Shown: positions 32,870 to 41,776, counted from the first letter of the stretch. The stretch is DNA of 52,536 bases from Mycobacterium paraense (GCF_002101815.1 NZ_LQPM01000026.1:1-52536), one strand, 5' to 3'. Notes: generated by a model from the letters alone, not told the origin. Program-made: numbers and translations.

Positions 32870-33998
32870 CATTCCCTTCATCCGGCCAAGTTTTCCTACC
32901 CCTGCTGAGCTTGCCAAAGAGTTCGCGGAGATCGTCGAAGCCAACTGGTACACAAATTTCGGCCCGAAGGAACGTCAGTTCGCGCGTGCTTTGGGCAAGT
33001 ACCTTGGGCCCGACCTGCATGTGGCGACCCTCGCCAACGGCACGCTGGCGCTCGTTGCAGCACTCCACGCGACTCTTGGTAGTGGAGCGCGAGACCGCTA
33101 TCTACTCATGCCTTCTTTCACCTTCGTCGCCGTAGCCGAGTCAGCTGTGTGGACTGGCTACCGCCCGTGGTTCATCGATATCGACGCCGACACGTGGCAG
33201 CCGAGCGTGTCCTCGGCGCTGGCGGTCCTCGAACGCTCTCGTGACCAGATCGCCGGCATCCTGCTGACCAACGTATTCGGTGTCGGCAATCCCCAAGTTG
33301 ACGTCTGGGAAGACTTGGCAAACGAGTGGGAGCTACCGGTCGTCATTGACTCGGCGGCCGGCTTCGGCTCGTCGTACGACGACGGCGAGCGCGTAGGCGG
33401 GCGCGGCACCTGCGAGATCTTCTCGTTTCATGCGACCAAGCCGTTCGCTGTCGGTGAGGGCGGCGCGCTGGTCTCTCGCGATCGCCGCCTCGTCGAGCGG
33501 GTTCACAACTTCCAGAATTTCGGCTTCGCGGCGTCGCGCGAGTCTACGCAGCTCGGCATCAACGCCAAGCTCCAAGAAATCAATGCCGCCATCGGCCTCC
33601 GGCAGCTGGTCGGGCTCGACCGACGTCTTGCCAGCCGCCGCCAGGTTTTCGAGCGCTATCGCGCCGAGCTCGCAACCAAAGGCCTGCGCTTTCAACCCAA
33701 TGCGCAAGCATCGTCGCTCTGCTTTGCCAGCGCCTGCTGTCCGACGCCCCAGCAGAAGGCGACGGTACTGGCGAGCCTGAGTAAGCACGCGGTGCAAGCC
33801 CGCGATTACTACAACCCGCCACAGCATCTTCACCCATACTTTGCGGCGAACCCCCACTGGGTCCGCTCGGCCGACTTGCCAGTCACGGAGGACATCTGCT
33901 CGCGAATCGTCTCCCTGCCGATTCACGACGACATGGCGCCGGAGGATCTCGCACGGGTGGTGGCCGCCGTCCAGGAAGGGCTTGTCCGCAGTGAATGA
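32859..33998 (+). CDS. DegT/DnrJ/EryC1/StrS nucleotide-sugar aminotransferase
   Basis: A 379-residue PLP enzyme that should convert a keto-deoxy sugar nucleotide to an amino sugar. PLP residues are visible: Asp164 in VVIDSAAG and the Schiff-base Lys194 in FSFHATKPFAVGEGG, with the NGTLAL phosphate-loop region near 60. Length is normal for the family and no key residue is missing. The ATG overlaps the NeuD-like gene by 11 bases and the GT2 start overlaps its stop by 8, so the three form one tightly coupled unit. M. tuberculosis has fragments of a similar gene at Rv1503c/Rv1504c (from memory). The donor ketosugar synthase is not in this window. Confidence 0.92.
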   Translation: MPSDIPFIRPSFPTPAELAKEFAEIVEANWYTNFGPKERQFARALGKYLGPDLHVATLANGTLALVAALHATLGSGARDRYLLMPSFTFVAVAESAVWTGYRPWFIDIDADTWQPSVSSALAVLERSRDQIAGILLTNVFGVGNPQVDVWEDLANEWELPVVIDSAAGFGSSYDDGERVGGRGTCEIFSFHATKPFAVGEGGALVSRDRRLVERVHNFQNFGFAASRESTQLGINAKLQEINAAIGLRQLVGLDRRLASRRQVFERYRAELATKGLRFQPNAQASSLCFASACCPTPQQKATVLASLSKHAVQARDYYNPPQHLHPYFAANPHWVRSADLPVTEDICSRIVSLPIHDDMAPEDLARVVAAVQEGLVRSE

Positions 33999-35013
33999 GA
34001 GCCCGCCTGACAGTTCACCCAAAGTCAGCGTCGTGTCGATCTCGTACAACCACGAGGCCTATATCCGACAGGCGCTCGACGGGTTTGTCTCCCAAAAGAC
34101 CGATTTCCCAATAGAAATCATCGTCGCTGACGACGCATCGACCGACGGCACGCCGGCAATCATCCGGGAGTATGCCGACCGTCACCCGCACCTGTTTCGG
34201 CCGATCCTCAGGTCCGCGAACGTCGGCGTTCACACCAACCTGATGGACGCCCTATCAGCCGCTCGGGGCGACTACGTCGCCGTGTGCGAGGGCGACGATT
34301 TCTGGGACGACCCGCTGAAGCTGAGCAAGCAGGTGGCCTTCCTGGATCAGCATTCGGACACGACAGTGTGCTTTCATCCGGTGCGGGTGATCTGTGACGA
34401 CGGGTCCAAAGACGCTGAGCACCCGCCGATCTCATGGCGGCGCGACTTGACCGTTGAGGCCTTGATCGCGCGCAACTTCATCCAGACCAACTCGGTCGTC
34501 TACCGCCGCCTCCCGCGCTATGACGACATCCCACCCGACGTGATGCCGCTGGACTGGTATCTGCACGTCCTGCATGCGGCCCGCGGCGCCATCGCCATGC
34601 TGCCCGACACGATGGGGGTCTACCGCCGCCACAGTCACGGCATCTGGCACACGGCCTACACGGACCCGCCTAAGTTCTGGCTGTCGCGGGGCCCCGGCGT
34701 GGCGGCGATGCTCGAGGCGATGCTCGACCTGTTCCCCGGCGAAGCCTCCCGCGAGGCAGTCATCGGCCAGAGCGCCGACTGGGTCCTCGGCGAGATGGCG
34801 AAGGTGCCAGGCCCCGAGGGGCGCGCCGCGCTCGCCGACGTCATCGCGCGGCGCCCGCGGCTCGCGATGCTGGCCCTGCAGTATTTGCGGACGCAGACGC
34901 CGCAGCGGCGGCTCAAGAAACGGCTTTCCAGCGAATTGTCCGGCTGGAGAGCGCATCTCGACGAGTACTCCGGCCGGGCGAAGCGCCGGATCACCCGATC
35001 CAGCGACCGTTAG
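33991..35013 (+). CDS. Glycosyltransferase family 2 of the amino-sugar cassette
   Basis: A 340-residue GT-A enzyme starting at a GTG at 33991 (AGGAAGG 12 nt upstream) that overlaps the aminotransferase stop. It has VSVVSISYNHEAYIRQALDG, the nucleotide-site IIVADDASTDGTP, and the metal-binding VCEGDDFWDDPLKL. A C-terminal region of about 100 residues is basic and Arg-rich. Being last in the NeuD-aminotransferase unit, it is the likely transferase for that acylated amino sugar. Its stop overlaps the stop of the convergent methyltransferase by 4 bases. Confidence 0.9.
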   Translation: MNESPPDSSPKVSVVSISYNHEAYIRQALDGFVSQKTDFPIEIIVADDASTDGTPAIIREYADRHPHLFRPILRSANVGVHTNLMDALSAARGDYVAVCEGDDFWDDPLKLSKQVAFLDQHSDTTVCFHPVRVICDDGSKDAEHPPISWRRDLTVEALIARNFIQTNSVVYRRLPRYDDIPPDVMPLDWYLHVLHAARGAIAMLPDTMGVYRRHSHGIWHTAYTDPPKFWLSRGPGVAAMLEAMLDLFPGEASREAVIGQSADWVLGEMAKVPGPEGRAALADVIARRPRLAMLALQYLRTQTPQRRLKKRLSSELSGWRAHLDEYSGRAKRRITRSSDR

Positions 35014-35810
35014 GCGGTGTCGGCCGCCGGCTTGTGGACGACGTACAGCACGGAGCCGGGCGCGATGCCATGCCGCGAGAACACGTCTTCTCCGAAGGTG
35101 CCGGAGTCGAGTGCGGTCAGCTCGAAGCCGCTCTGCACGATCCGCGAGCACAGGGTGGCGCGATCGTAGAGCCGCACGTGGTCGCCCTGCGCGAAGCGGC
35201 GCCATCGCTCCCCCTCGTCGGTCACCGCGGGGTCCTCGTCGAAGGCGCCCTCGGGAGCCACCGGTGTCATCACGATGCCGCGCCCGCCCGGCGTCAGGAT
35301 CCGGTACAGCTCGCTCAGGGCGCGGCCGTCGTCGGAGACGTGCTCGAGGATGTGCGAGCAGATGAAGAAGTCGAACGAGCCGTCGGCGTACATCGTCATG
35401 TCGGTGATGTCGACGACGTCGTCCACCCCGGACATCAGCAAATCCGCCGTGCGGTATTTGAGGTCCCCGCGACCGCGCAAGTAGCTGGACAGGGCCGGCA
35501 CCGGCGCGAACTCCAGGACGCGTCGCACACCGTCGGGCCGCAGGAAGTTGTCGAGATAGAGCTTGTAGAGGCGGTCCCGGTCCGAGGAACCGCACACCGG
35601 GCAGAGGTAGCGGCGATGGTTCAAGGTCTCGAAGTCGTCGAGGGAGTAGGGGTGACCGTACTTGGCCAGCACACCGCCCAGCATGCGGCTGACGCTCCGG
35701 AAGCGGACCCTGCTCCCGCACACGTTGCATTGCCCGGGTCCGAAATAGCCGATGCGGCGGATGAGGCGGCCAGCGCGATGACCGGTGTCCGAGAGCGCCA
35801 TGCGTCTCAT
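35010..35810 (-). CDS. SAM-dependent methyltransferase with N-terminal Cys-pair motif
   Basis: A 266-residue protein. The N-terminus has two CxxC pairs (Cys28/31 and Cys70/73, the latter in LCPVCGSSDRDRLY), suggesting a zinc ribbon before a class I methyltransferase fold (VLEFAPVPALSSYLR, then the DVVDITDM and FFICSHILEHVSDD acidic segments). Motif I is atypical, with no GxGxG. The role is probably sugar methylation. The start could be ATG at 35810 or 35801; neither has a strong ribosome site. It converges on the preceding GT2 with a 4-base stop overlap and faces away from the next methyltransferase. Confidence 0.83.
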   Translation of the reverse strand: MRRMALSDTGHRAGRLIRRIGYFGPGQCNVCGSRVRFRSVSRMLGGVLAKYGHPYSLDDFETLNHRRYLCPVCGSSDRDRLYKLYLDNFLRPDGVRRVLEFAPVPALSSYLRGRGDLKYRTADLLMSGVDDVVDITDMTMYADGSFDFFICSHILEHVSDDGRALSELYRILTPGGRGIVMTPVAPEGAFDEDPAVTDEGERWRRFAQGDHVRLYDRATLCSRIVQSGFELTALDSGTFGEDVFSRHGIAPGSVLYVVHKPAADTA

Positions 35811-36016
35811 TCAACAACAGCCGGCCCGGCGGCTCTCATCGCGGACGGCTTGGGCGCGCGGGTGATCGCGGCAAAGGGACCGGGCTCGTCATCCGATTTC
35901 GCGGTTCACGCACGAAGGACGGGGGGTTGGCCTAACCTATCAACGCGCGAAGGGGGGACACTCGGTGCGGCCCTCCCGTTGTCGGACGGCTTACCCACAT
36001 GAAGGACTCAGTTGGC

Positions 36017-36865
36017 ATGGCACTTGGAAAATTTGAAAACACGCTAGAGTTCACCGCGCATAACATCCGCCTTGACGACGGAACGTACACGAAGCCTGAC
36101 TCTACGCATTCGATGGTGGATCATCCGTGGTTCATCTCGTCCCGCAAGATCTTGGAAACGGTGTTCCCCGGCGACAAAAGTCAACTGCGCCTGGCGGACG
36201 TGGGCTGCCTGGAGGGCGGGTATTCGGTCGAGTTTGCCCGGCTGGGATTTCAGGTGCTGGGCATTGAGGTGCGGGAATTGAACGTCGCCGCCTGCAACTA
36301 CGTCAAATCGAAGACCGACCTTCCGCATCTGGAGTTTGTCCAGGACAACGCCTTGAACATCGCGAACTACGGCCAGTTCGACGCCGTCTTCTGCTGCGGC
36401 CTGCTCTACCACCTCGACCAGCCGAAGAAGTACCTCGAAACCCTGTCAGCCGTCACGAAGAAGCTGTTGATACTGCAGACGCATTTTTCGCTTATCGGTC
36501 CGAGGGACACCAAATTGGGGTTGTTGGCGCGGCGGATAGCGGCACGGTTCGCGAGACGGCCCTCACCCACGATGCACCGCCTTTCATCGCCCACGGAGAA
36601 CGAGGGCCTCCCCGGCAGGTGGTTCATGGAGTTTTCGAACGACCAATCGTTTGGCACGCGAGACACCGCCAAATGGTCGTCCTGGGATAATCGGCAATCG
36701 TTCTGGATCCAGCGCGAATACCTGCTCCAGACGCTCAAGGACGTAGGGTTCGACCTGGTGATGGAAGAGTATGCCAACCTCGAACCGAGCATCGCCGAGA
36801 ATTTGCTTGGCGGCTCCTACGAATCGAACCTCCGAGGGACATTCATCGGCGTCAAAGCCGACTGA
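36017..36865 (+). CDS. SAM-dependent methyltransferase, AT-richer gene
   Basis: About 282 residues, class I fold: LRLADVGCLEGGYSVEFARLG (motif I), FVQDNALNI, and FDAVFCCGLLYHLDQP. The C-terminal third (NEGLPGRWFMEFSND, W-rich) resembles sugar methyltransferases in polysaccharide loci. I prefer the ATG at 36017, which has AAGGA 10 nt upstream; an ATG at 35999 would add six residues. The gene is visibly lower in GC than its neighbours and stands alone on the plus strand between two minus-strand methyltransferases, which suggests a separate acquisition. Confidence 0.87.
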   Translation: MALGKFENTLEFTAHNIRLDDGTYTKPDSTHSMVDHPWFISSRKILETVFPGDKSQLRLADVGCLEGGYSVEFARLGFQVLGIEVRELNVAACNYVKSKTDLPHLEFVQDNALNIANYGQFDAVFCCGLLYHLDQPKKYLETLSAVTKKLLILQTHFSLIGPRDTKLGLLARRIAARFARRPSPTMHRLSSPTENEGLPGRWFMEFSNDQSFGTRDTAKWSSWDNRQSFWIQREYLLQTLKDVGFDLVMEEYANLEPSIAENLLGGSYESNLRGTFIGVKAD

Positions 36866-36872
36866 CCGGGCC

Positions 36873-37643
36873 TCAGGATTTCTTCCGGCTCAACGCGAAG
36901 AAGTCCGTTCTCGTGGTCGTCACGTCCAGGATCTCGAACCCGACGTGATCCAGCATCCTTTCGATCAGCGGGACGTCGAACACGTGGTGGTGCAGAGTCC
37001 GGTTCTCGAAGTTCTTCAGGCTGCGCTGCCGAAAATGCTCTAAATCACCGGCGGGAGGGTCCATCGGCAAGTCGTGCAGCGCGAGGATTTCCTCCAGGTG
37101 CGTGAGGTCGTCCTCCCCCACGTCGCCGTTGAAATCGTCCAGCAAGTGCTCGAACGTGGTGAACGGACGGCGATGGTCGAAGTTGCTGTCTTTGTTGGGC
37201 AGCACGAGTATCAGCGCGCCGCCGGGCTTGATCACCCTTTTCCACTCGGTGAGGGCCTTGAGGGGATTGGCGACGTGCTCCAGGCAATTCGACGACAAGA
37301 GGAAGTCGCGGCTCTCACTCGCGATATCGCTCAGGTCGGTCGCGTCCGCGATGAACTGGTGGCCGGTCCTGTTCTTGTAGTAATTAAAATTCTCGCCCGA
37401 TTCGAGCCGGCCCTCCCAGATGGTGTCCGTGGAGAAATTCACACCATCCAATCGGCCGACGAATTCGTAGACCGGCAGCACCGTCCTGAAGAGTGCGCTC
37501 GGGCCGCCAACCTCGACACCGTGCTTGTTCTCGACGAACGAACGGTACTGACGAAACGGCAATCGCCACTGGGCGTATTTCAGAAATGAGAAGACGCTGG
37601 CCGCGGAGTTGGGCCGCGCGAATTCCTTGATCGCCGAACGCAT
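36873..37643 (-). CDS. SAM-dependent methyltransferase (Methyltransf_11-like)
   Basis: A 256-residue class I methyltransferase with an unusual N-terminal 70 residues (VEVGGPSALFRTVLPVYEFV) in place of a standard motif I; the core shows FIADATDLSDI, DFLLSSNCLEHVANPLKAL and IKPGGALILVLPN. The C-terminus is rich in His/Phe (RTLHHHVFDVPLIERMLDHVGF). It probably acts on a sugar of the glycolipid. Base composition is intermediate, below the GC of the flanking block. It ends 7 bp from the convergent methyltransferase and is separated by 91 bp from the membrane-protein operon upstream. Confidence 0.87.
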   Translation of the reverse strand: MRSAIKEFARPNSAASVFSFLKYAQWRLPFRQYRSFVENKHGVEVGGPSALFRTVLPVYEFVGRLDGVNFSTDTIWEGRLESGENFNYYKNRTGHQFIADATDLSDIASESRDFLLSSNCLEHVANPLKALTEWKRVIKPGGALILVLPNKDSNFDHRRPFTTFEHLLDDFNGDVGEDDLTHLEEILALHDLPMDPPAGDLEHFRQRSLKNFENRTLHHHVFDVPLIERMLDHVGFEILDVTTTRTDFFALSRKKS

Positions 37644-37734
37644 TTTCCCCCTCTTCGTAGGACGGCGCCAAGCTTACGCGCCGACGGGATACCCCGGGCG
37701 GGGTTCGGCGACCACACCGGCAAAAGCTAATCGT

Positions 37735-39267
37735 TCATGATGAAGCGGCGAGGCTTCGCCGCGCACCGACCGCGAAAAACACACCCATTCCGACCGCCAG
37801 CAACGCGGGTCCCAGCAGGAATGCCAGGCGCACGCCGCCGGCGGTGACGTGCGCGAGCGCCCCCTTGAGCACCATGCGACTGCGGGCGGCGGCATTGTCG
37901 CCGTCGGCGGGCCTGACTTCGTGCGGCAGGATCCCTCGCACGCCGGGATCGGCCAAAATCGCGGCCAATCGCCGGGAATTCGGATACGAGAGATCGAACA
38001 GGTGGCCGCCGCCGCCCGTGGCTTTGAGGTCGTCGACATTGCGCGTGGCGAAGTAGGTCTGGACGTTGACCGCCTGTTGGCGCGCCGATTCCCCCCACCC
38101 GATGGCCCCCACCGCGGACACATAGCCCAGCAGCGCAAAGGCGGCTACCACGACGAACACCCACGTCACGGCGCCCGGGCCGGCGTATCGGCCGAATCTC
38201 GAGGCCCGCGCGCTCTCGAAGAGCGCCAGTATCGCCATCAAACCCACCGGGTAGACCAGCAAAACGATGTCCATATATCGCACCGCCAGCGCGGCCCCCC
38301 GCCCGTAGGCGAGCAGCGCAAGCTGAATGACCAGCCACACCGAAATTCCGACCGCCAGCCAGGCGCGGTCGGACAGGGCCGGCCGCCGCGACAGCGTGTG
38401 CCGGCAGAACCAGATCATCGGGACCAGTCCGACGATCACCTGACCGCCGACGAGCAGCAATCCCTGGACGAGGGTCCACGGCGTGCTCATCTGCTTGGCC
38501 GTCGACGCCGACCACAGGATCGCCGCCAGCACGAGTGCTGCGACGACGGCGACGCCGGCGAACTCCCGACCGCACCGCCGCCGGGCGCCGGTGGCCATCT
38601 GCAAGCCGACCAGCGCCGCGGCGCCGAGCGCGGCGGCCACCCCGGTCGCGAAAGAGAAGTAGCTGAGGACCGCGGCGGCCAATCCGCCGAACCAGCGCGC
38701 GGAGAACGGGCGCGCGTACGCGAACGCAACCACAGCCGCGATGCCGAAGAGCAACGAGAGGTACACCTGCGTCTGGAAACCCGACAGCTCGTTCTCGAAG
38801 CCGATCGGAAGTGCGAACGCCAATGCGATGAAGGCCGCCAGGACGATCCGGCGTTGCGGCGCGACCAGGGGCACGAGCAGCGCCGCCAGCCAGGTGATCG
38901 CCGCCGTGTGCACGATCGCGCCCAGGATCATCTCGAGGCGCGTGTTCCATTCGCCGGCAAGTTCGAGGTGCACCAGCGCCAGCACGCGGAAAACGAAGAT
39001 GCGGTGTTCGTTGTGCGCGGCAAAGAGATCGCCGAGAGAAAGCGTGCCCCGCAGATACGGCGAATACAGCCCGGCCGCCTCGCCGTCCCACTGATCCACC
39101 AGCGGCACCGGGGAACCCAGTGCCCAAATGGCGATCAGCTTCGCGCCGAGGACGGTGCAGGCGACCGCGGCCAGCAGCACGACAACGCCCTTCCGAGGTG
39201 TCGGCGTGTCCCCCGGTGCGTCGTCGGGCGCCGAGTGATGGCGGCGGTCGACCAGGGGCACCTTCAT
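37735..39267 (-). CDS. Polytopic membrane protein, GT-C-like layout
   Basis: A 510-residue integral membrane protein with about 11-12 helices from residue 26 onward. After the first helix it has PLVDQWDGEAAGLYSPYLRG and an AHNEHRIFVFR segment, an acidic first loop as in GT-C enzymes that use polyprenyl-phosphate sugars; I cannot assign a family. The C-terminus returns to the cytoplasm with a basic end. The ATG at 39267 shares four bases (ATGA) with the stop of the methyltransferase-GT2 fusion, so they are coupled. The upstream partner has a polyprenyl-phosphate-type GT2 domain, so a lipid-linked-sugar transferase or flippase role is a reasonable inference. Confidence 0.8.
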   Translation of the reverse strand: MKVPLVDRRHHSAPDDAPGDTPTPRKGVVVLLAAVACTVLGAKLIAIWALGSPVPLVDQWDGEAAGLYSPYLRGTLSLGDLFAAHNEHRIFVFRVLALVHLELAGEWNTRLEMILGAIVHTAAITWLAALLVPLVAPQRRIVLAAFIALAFALPIGFENELSGFQTQVYLSLLFGIAAVVAFAYARPFSARWFGGLAAAVLSYFSFATGVAAALGAAALVGLQMATGARRRCGREFAGVAVVAALVLAAILWSASTAKQMSTPWTLVQGLLLVGGQVIVGLVPMIWFCRHTLSRRPALSDRAWLAVGISVWLVIQLALLAYGRGAALAVRYMDIVLLVYPVGLMAILALFESARASRFGRYAGPGAVTWVFVVVAAFALLGYVSAVGAIGWGESARQQAVNVQTYFATRNVDDLKATGGGGHLFDLSYPNSRRLAAILADPGVRGILPHEVRPADGDNAAARSRMVLKGALAHVTAGGVRLAFLLGPALLAVGMGVFFAVGARRSLAASS

Positions 39268-40727
39268 CGTGGGGTCTTTCCGTACCGCCGCAGCAGCCGC
39301 AGCGCCCCGAGCGACGCCAAACCGCCTCCCGCCCACTGCAATACCGGACGCCGCATGGCCAAGCCGTACCAATGCAGGTAGGCGGGCAGCCAGCCGACCA
39401 AATCGAACTTGCTGGTGCCGGCGGTTCGGTCATCCCAGCTGCTGGGGACCTCGTCGACCCGGTAGCCGAGCAGATGCGCCTTCGTGGTGAGCTCCAGCCC
39501 CACCTCGAACCCTCGCCCGCTCTCGACGGGAACCTCGTCGAGAAACCGGCGGCTGTAGGCGCGGAAGTTCGTGGTGGCGTCGTGCGTCCGGACGCGGCCC
39601 ACGTAATGCAGGCTGAGCCCGGCGGTCCGCGACATCAGCGTCTTCAGCCGGGGGCCGCCGCGCTGGGTGCCCCCTGGCATATACCGGGACCCGCTGACGA
39701 CGTGCGCCCCCTCGTCGCGAATCTTGGCCGCCATCAACGGAATCACCGAAGGTGGATCGGATAGGTCCGCCATGCTGGTGACGACGACGTCACCGCGGGC
39801 GGCCGCAAAACCGGCGATCAGGGCGTTCGCCACGCCCTTCCCTAGCGAGTTACGCACCAGCCGCACGGTGTCCGGCCTGCCGGGCATCGCGGCCAGCGCC
39901 GGCAGCGTGGTGTCCTCGTCGAAGTCGTAGCACACCAGCAGCTCATGCGGGGTGTCGGCCAACGCCTCGGTGAGCCTGCGGACACAGACCTGAATGTTTT
40001 CGCCCTCGTTGTAAACCGGGATGACCACGCTCACCAGATCGTCCGCACCGGACGGAGGTCCCGGCTTGCGGGCGCGAATCACGAACTGCTTGCCCAAGAT
40101 TGGCCACGCCATTCTGGACCGTAGGTACCCGCGCACCAGGATCGGCGCCTGCGGCAACGGCGAGGACGAGGTGTAGGGCAGAAACCGGTCGCAGCTGTCC
40201 ACGACCTCGAAGCCGCAGGACAGCAGCAACTCCGTGAGTGAGCGATCGCTGATCGGCACCATGTGATCCCAGAAGTCCCAATAGTCGCCGGGGACGAAGC
40301 GAATGTTCGGTCCCATCGCGATGAGGTGGCCGCCCGGCTTGAGTATCCGGCGGGCGGCGGCGATGGTGCGCTCCACCTCTTCCTTGCTGCGCAGGTGTTC
40401 CAGCAGGTTGCTCGTGAAGACGACGTCCACCGACCCGTCTGCGAGGAAGCCGAGGTCGTCGGCCCGGCCCTGGTGGAACTCGACGCCGGGCTCCAGCATG
40501 TCGGCGCTGTCCGGGTTCAGGTCAACCCCGATCCGGCGCGCGGCGCTTACGTGGTTGAGGAACTCGCCGTAGCCGCAACCGAGGTCGACCACCGTGTCGC
40601 TGCGCCTGATCCACGCCTGGAAAAAGTCCCGGACCAAGACGGCCCAGATGGCCGACCGCGACTCGCGGGCGTGGCCGAAGCGATTGCGGTAAAGCTGTTG
40701 AAGGTCGGGCTTACCCGCGATGCGCAT
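39264..40727 (-). CDS. Fused SAM methyltransferase - GT2 (DPM1-like) protein
   Basis: A 487-residue protein with two complete domains. Residues 1-220 are a class I methyltransferase: VVDLGCGYGEF (46-56), FTSNLLEHL and LKPGGHLI. Residues 232 to about 440 are a GT2 of the dolichol-phosphate-mannose type: VSVVIPVYNEGENI (232-245), the metal-site DLSD (321-324), and a FRAYSRRFLDEVPVESG segment; a hydrophobic stretch near the end (about 455-478) may anchor it. No stop or frameshift separates the parts. The fusion suggests that methylation and sugar transfer act on the same substrate. It lies 29 bp after the epimerase gene and overlaps the membrane protein by four bases. Confidence 0.9.
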   Translation of the reverse strand: MRIAGKPDLQQLYRNRFGHARESRSAIWAVLVRDFFQAWIRRSDTVVDLGCGYGEFLNHVSAARRIGVDLNPDSADMLEPGVEFHQGRADDLGFLADGSVDVVFTSNLLEHLRSKEEVERTIAAARRILKPGGHLIAMGPNIRFVPGDYWDFWDHMVPISDRSLTELLLSCGFEVVDSCDRFLPYTSSSPLPQAPILVRGYLRSRMAWPILGKQFVIRARKPGPPSGADDLVSVVIPVYNEGENIQVCVRRLTEALADTPHELLVCYDFDEDTTLPALAAMPGRPDTVRLVRNSLGKGVANALIAGFAAARGDVVVTSMADLSDPPSVIPLMAAKIRDEGAHVVSGSRYMPGGTQRGGPRLKTLMSRTAGLSLHYVGRVRTHDATTNFRAYSRRFLDEVPVESGRGFEVGLELTTKAHLLGYRVDEVPSSWDDRTAGTSKFDLVGWLPAYLHWYGLAMRRPVLQWAGGGLASLGALRLLRRYGKTPR

Positions 40728-40756
40728 GACGTTCTGGTGGCGACAACTCTTGCACG

Positions 40757-41776
40757 TCAGATGGTTCCGGCCTCGACGGCGTCGACGATCCAGGGTATGA
40801 CCTCGTCCAGCATGGCATCGAGCGTCGTCGCCGCCTCGAAACCCAGAACCTCGGACGCCTTGTGGACATCCGGTGAGCGCAACTGGACGTCGTGCTCGAA
40901 CGGCGGATCGCTCTCGTAGCGAAACGGAGTGTCGGGGCGCATCTTTTTCCAGATCACCTCCGCCAGCTCCAGCACGGTGGTGGCTTGGGGCGTGGAAAGG
41001 TTGAAGTCCCCGTTCAGCGCGGCCGGATGCTCCATGCAGGTGCGGATGCCGCGCGCCAGGTCGCCGCCGTAGGTGTAGTGGCGCACCTGGGTGCCGTCGC
41101 CGAGGATGTGCAGGGGGTCCTGGCCCTTCGCCACCTTCTGGATGAGGTCGGGCACGACGTGGCTCATCGCGAGTTTGACGTTGCCGCTGGGGATTTCGCG
41201 GCCGCCGAGCGCCCGCTGCTCGCCGGTGCCCACGCAGTTGAAGGGTCGGATGATCGTGTACGGCAGGCCGTACTGCTCATAGGCACCGTGCGCGAAGTAC
41301 TCGCAGGCCAGCTTCTGAAAGCCGTAAGTGCTTGTCGGGGGCGGACACTCGGTGATGTGCTTTTCCGGCGTCGGGAAAACCGTGGCGTTCTCGAACACCA
41401 TCGAGGAACTGATCACGTTGATCTTCTTGAGCCAGCCCTTGCGGTAGGCGTAGATGGCGGCGTCGAAATGGGCGGCGGCGATGCGCTCGTTCTCGGCCAA
41501 CAGGTCGTAGGCGTACTCGTGGAAGTAGGTGATGCCGCCGATGCGGGCCGCACTGGCCACCAGCTGGTCGCACCCCTCGATCAGCTGAAACATCAAATCG
41601 ACGTCTTTGACGTCACCCTCGACGAAGGTGTAGCGCGGGTGGTCGTCGTAGCTCTTCTTGACCTTGCCGTATTTGGAGTAGTTGTCGATACCGACGACCT
41701 CATGGCCGGCGCACAGCAGCTCGTCGACAACGTAGCCGTTGATGAATCCCGCGCTGCCGGTGACGAGAACCTTCAC
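40757..41776 (-). CDS. NAD-dependent sugar epimerase/dehydratase (extended SDR)
   Basis: A 339-residue SDR enzyme acting on nucleotide sugars. The catalytic YxxxK is Tyr151-Lys155 with SSSMVFE (123-129) supplying the Ser. The NAD loop reads TGSAGFING: the third glycine of GxxGxxG is Asn13. It belongs near UDP-glucose 4-epimerase, but the exact reaction (4-epimerisation, dehydration or decarboxylation) cannot be told. It starts at a GTG at 41776 that overlaps the dehydrogenase stop by four bases. Acting together with that dehydrogenase, a pathway such as UDP-GlcA to UDP-GalA is plausible. Confidence 0.88.
   Translation of the reverse strand: MKVLVTGSAGFINGYVVDELLCAGHEVVGIDNYSKYGKVKKSYDDHPRYTFVEGDVKDVDLMFQLIEGCDQLVASAARIGGITYFHEYAYDLLAENERIAAAHFDAAIYAYRKGWLKKINVISSSMVFENATVFPTPEKHITECPPPTSTYGFQKLACEYFAHGAYEQYGLPYTIIRPFNCVGTGEQRALGGREIPSGNVKLAMSHVVPDLIQKVAKGQDPLHILGDGTQVRHYTYGGDLARGIRTCMEHPAALNGDFNLSTPQATTVLELAEVIWKKMRPDTPFRYESDPPFEHDVQLRSPDVHKASEVLGFEAATTLDAMLDEVIPWIVDAVEAGTI

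Noticed and set aside
37727..39433. 568-codon minus-strand frame overlapping the membrane protein
   Set aside because: Frame-shifted shadow of the GT-C-like membrane protein, lacking hydrophobic helices.
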